Assembly: GCA_035252155.1 (NCBI GenBank)
Contig: DATFDL010000758.1
Location: 1-6,860 of the forward strand
DNA from: JAICLL01 sp035252155
GTDB lineage: Bacteria > Planctomycetota > Planctomycetia > Pirellulales > JAICIG01
Reading direction: 5' to 3'
Length of the DNA stretch: 6,860 nucleotides
Position numbers and translations under genes: made by a program. Each line of letters begins with the position of its first letter. The first letter of the stretch is position 1. The notes beneath the pieces were generated by a model, which did no database searches, had not been told where the DNA came from, and saw nothing but the letters and a program-made list of their open reading frames with translations. This document shows, piece by piece, positions 5,134-6,860 of the stretch.

Positions 5134-5991
5134 ATGAAGCCCCTCACTCGCCCGCATCAAAACTTGCATCGGCCACGCTCGGCGTGGTGGCTCGCGATCC
5201 TGGCCGCGCTGGTCTTCGTCAGCAGTCCTTCATCATCGTGGGCGGGGCGACGCACGCGCAAGCCGGGCAGAACTTCGCCCGTAGCACGGGACGCGGCAAA
5301 GGCGAGCTCCATGTCGTCCCAGCATCCCAGGAAACTCGGCGAGTTCAACCCTGCCGACGAGACGGTCGAATTGTTCGACGCCCTCGAAGCGGGCAAGATC
5401 GCCGTGAAGCTGATTCCCAAGGACTCGACAGAAGGGCGAATGTTTATCAAGAACAAGAGCGGCAAGCCGCTAAACGTCAAATTGCCCGACGCCTTTGCCG
5501 CGTCGCCGATCTTGGCCCAGGGCATGGGTGGCGGCATGATGGGCGGCGGCGGTGGGGGAGGCGGTCAAGGCATGGGCGGTGGCGGCATGGGCATGATGAA
5601 TGTGCCCGCCGAAAAAGAACTGAACGCGCGCCTGCCTTGTGTCTGTCTCGAGCACGGCAAGCCCGAGCCGCGCCCGAAGATGACCTACCAGGTCAAACGC
5701 GTGGAATCGTTTACCGACAAGCCCGGCATCTCGGAGTTGCTTAAGCGGTTGGGGCACGGCGAAACCAGCCAACGCGCGGCTCAGGCGGCCGCTTGGCACA
5801 TGAACAACGGCATGAGCTGGGAAGAGCTGGCCCAGGAAAGCATCGACTATCTCGACGGCACAAGCGTTCCCTTCTTCACCGCCGACGAATTGCGACAGGG
5901 CATGGCCGAAGCACGGCAAGCCTTAGACGAGGCCAAGGGCGCCAGCCCGAGCAAACCCAGCCCCGGCGAGACCGCCCAACGCACCGACTGA
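5134..5991 (+). CDS. Secreted protein with glycine/methionine-rich segment, 285 aa
   Basis: The precise function is not recognised. The ATG at 5134 is chosen because it opens a classical Sec signal: a basic N-region (residues 1-16), a hydrophobic core (WWLAILAALVFVS, 18-30) and a probable cut after SWA (residue 37). The frame is open back to 4951, but that part is untranslated-like and lies over the promoter region; GGAAAG precedes the chosen start. After a basic linker, a conserved-looking domain covers about 70-125 (VELFDALEAGKIAVKLIPKD, then MFIKNKSGKPLNVKLPDAFA), is interrupted by a Gly/Met-rich run (130-155), then resumes with LPCVCLEHGKPEPRP (167-181), containing a Cys169-Val-Cys171 pair, and an alpha-helical tail including AAAWHMNNGMSWEELA (218-233). 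The pattern resembles an abundant planctomycete family of exported proteins, from memory. The two halves may form a beta sandwich with the Gly run as a surface loop; this is inference. It is likely periplasmic or surface-exposed. Confidence 0.85.
   Translation: MKPLTRPHQNLHRPRSAWWLAILAALVFVSSPSSSWAGRRTRKPGRTSPVARDAAKASSMSSQHPRKLGEFNPADETVELFDALEAGKIAVKLIPKDSTEGRMFIKNKSGKPLNVKLPDAFAASPILAQGMGGGMMGGGGGGGGQGMGGGGMGMMNVPAEKELNARLPCVCLEHGKPEPRPKMTYQVKRVESFTDKPGISELLKRLGHGETSQRAAQAAAWHMNNGMSWEELAQESIDYLDGTSVPFFTADELRQGMAEARQALDEAKGASPSKPSPGETAQRTD
5521..5598 (+). repeat. Low-complexity GGC/ATG tract coding a Gly/Met-rich loop
   Basis: About 78 bases made almost wholly of GGC/GGT/GGG and ATG codons encode a 26-residue run of glycine and methionine with two glutamines (residues 130-155 of the secreted protein), including eight consecutive glycines. 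It lies between two well-structured parts of the protein and probably encodes a flexible loop. Such tracts can change length by slippage, and in-frame codon units would preserve the frame. Confidence 0.7.
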
Positions 5992-6063
5992 CCGACGGCG
6001 GAGCTTGGGCAATCTGGGCGCTGGTAATTGTTACAAAATTTGAACGACCCTCTCCCATTCGCC

Positions 6064-6091
6064 GTAGCACCATTCAGACACGCAGTGCTAC
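6064..6091. terminator. Hairpin in the gap between two exported-protein genes
   Basis: A perfect 7-bp inverted repeat, GTAGCAC (6064-6070) and GTGCTAC (6085-6091), encloses a 14-base loop, 73 bases after the stop of the glycine-rich protein gene. There is no U-tract, so Rho-independent termination is doubtful; it could be a small dispersed repeat or a transcript-stabilising hairpin. The rest of the 206-base gap (5992-6197) holds an AT-rich patch around 6024-6042 and no convincing promoter. Confidence 0.3.
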
Positions 6092-6197
6092 AGTGAAGGC
6101 TCGGAAACTTCGTCGCTTCGACGGGCAATCGCCAATCTCGCCAGTCGCTGTGCATGGATGCGGTCGAACCCTTGTCGAGAGAGAGGGAGGGTCGTCG

Positions 6198-6860
6198 ATG
6201 AATACGATTGGTTTTGCCTTCGCGCGCAGTTTGCCGCAAGCGCGTCTTGCCGCGGCGGCATTGCTCTGCCTCGTGCCCGCCTGGTCGGCATTGGCTGCTT
6301 CGCCGAAAGTCAGCTTCGATCTGAACTATCAGGTCGAATGCCACGACGTTACGCCCCAGGCATTCGCCCTGCTGCACCCCGATGAGATGGTGATCGAGGC
6401 CGATCTTCGCGTGTCGGTGCGGCTCGATCAGGGCGACGAAAGCGACCTGGAAGAGCTGCAGTTCGAGTTGACCAGCCCCGCCGAGCGGCTGCGGATCGTC
6501 GACTTCGTACCCAAAACCGAGATCGAAAACGACACGGTCGACGGCACCGAAGTCGTGAAGACCACGGAAACCATCCATTCGCTGGGGGCGGGCATCGGCA
6601 CCACCGTGACGGTCGGGGCGGGCGCGGGCAACGTACACGGCAATGTGGTTACGTCGGCCTTGCCCAACGGCAGCGCCAACGCCACGCACCGCAAGGAGCT
6701 CAAAGAGACGACCAAAAAAATACCGCCCGGCAAGGCCGTGGTGGCCAGCGGCACCGTCGAGAACGAGCACGGAGTGTTTTTCAAGCTGCGGCGGTCGGCC
6801 CGGGGCAGCTTCGAGGGAACGGAGCCGCTTTCGTTCCGGTTCGTCAATCGGAAGAGCGTC
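6198..6860 (+). CDS. Secreted protein of unknown function, N-terminal 221 residues (3' end beyond window)
   Basis: The frame starts at ATG 6198, with GGGAGG seven bases upstream, an excellent ribosome site, and stays open for 221 codons to the last base of the window, so the gene is truncated here by the edge. The first 34 residues are a Sec signal: Arg-containing N-region, hydrophobic core AAAALLCLVPAWSALA (18-33) and a probable cut after ALA (31-33). The mature part begins with a beta-like region, KVSFDLNYQVECHDVTPQ (37-54), followed by acidic and charged strands (EADLRVSVRLDQGDESDLEEL), a Gly/Ala-rich segment (GAGIGTTVTVGAGAGNVHGN, about 131-150), then KKIPPGKAVVASGTVENEHGVFFKLRR toward the end, given here only as position about 174-200. 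No catalytic motif is visible. It resembles, from memory, planctomycete exported proteins without known role. It follows another exported-protein gene on the same strand after 206 bases. Confidence 0.85.
   Translation, partial: MNTIGFAFARSLPQARLAAAALLCLVPAWSALAASPKVSFDLNYQVECHDVTPQAFALLHPDEMVIEADLRVSVRLDQGDESDLEELQFELTSPAERLRIVDFVPKTEIENDTVDGTEVVKTTETIHSLGAGIGTTVTVGAGAGNVHGNVVTSALPNGSANATHRKELKETTKKIPPGKAVVASGTVENEHGVFFKLRRSARGSFEGTEPLSFRFVNRKSV

Noticed and set aside
5847..6770. Long minus-strand open frame of 307 codons
   Set aside because: It runs antisense through the end of one exported-protein gene and most of the next, both supported by signal peptides and ribosome sites. Its composition is typical of the complement of GC-rich coding sequence.

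Overview
The window looks like chromosomal DNA from a planctomycete, probably near the Pirellulales. This is inferred from high GC with many GCC/GGC/CGG codons, an iron-sulphur-type PurF, secreted proteins of a style familiar from that phylum, short GC-rich palindromic repeats between genes, and weak Shine-Dalgarno sites at some starts. No database search was possible, so the taxonomic call is tentative.

Layout from left to right: a short palindromic repeat (34-55); a 174-residue conserved-looking protein of unknown function (82-606, +); a 9-bp-stem hairpin filling the whole gap to the convergent purF (631-2208, -); a divergent control region with a plausible purF promoter; proB, glutamate 5-kinase (2444-3622, +), whose 3' end runs through four copies of a 7-bp tandem repeat; a small basic protein (3685-3867, -) with a good ribosome binding site and promoter; a 135-bp nested inverted-repeat element (3953-4087); a CPBP-family membrane protease (4113-4913, -); a secreted glycine-rich protein (5134-5991, +); and a second secreted protein (6198 to the right edge, +), cut off by the window. 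No stretch longer than 300 bases lacks a gene.

The genes do not form one pathway. PurF (first committed step of purine synthesis) and ProB (first step of proline synthesis) are housekeeping enzymes in divergent orientation. proA is not next to proB and no other pur gene is present. The last two genes may be co-directional exported proteins, but a 206-base gap separates them. I see no tRNA, rRNA, CRISPR array, transposase or phage gene.

I found no convincing new multi-gene system. The points most worth a second look are the MITE-like nested palindrome, the heptamer array that seems to have changed the ProB C terminus, the divergent PurF with a propeptide and complete Fe-S ligand set, the palindrome inside the promoter of the small basic gene, and the short upstream reading frame that overlaps the proB start and ends in a proline codon.
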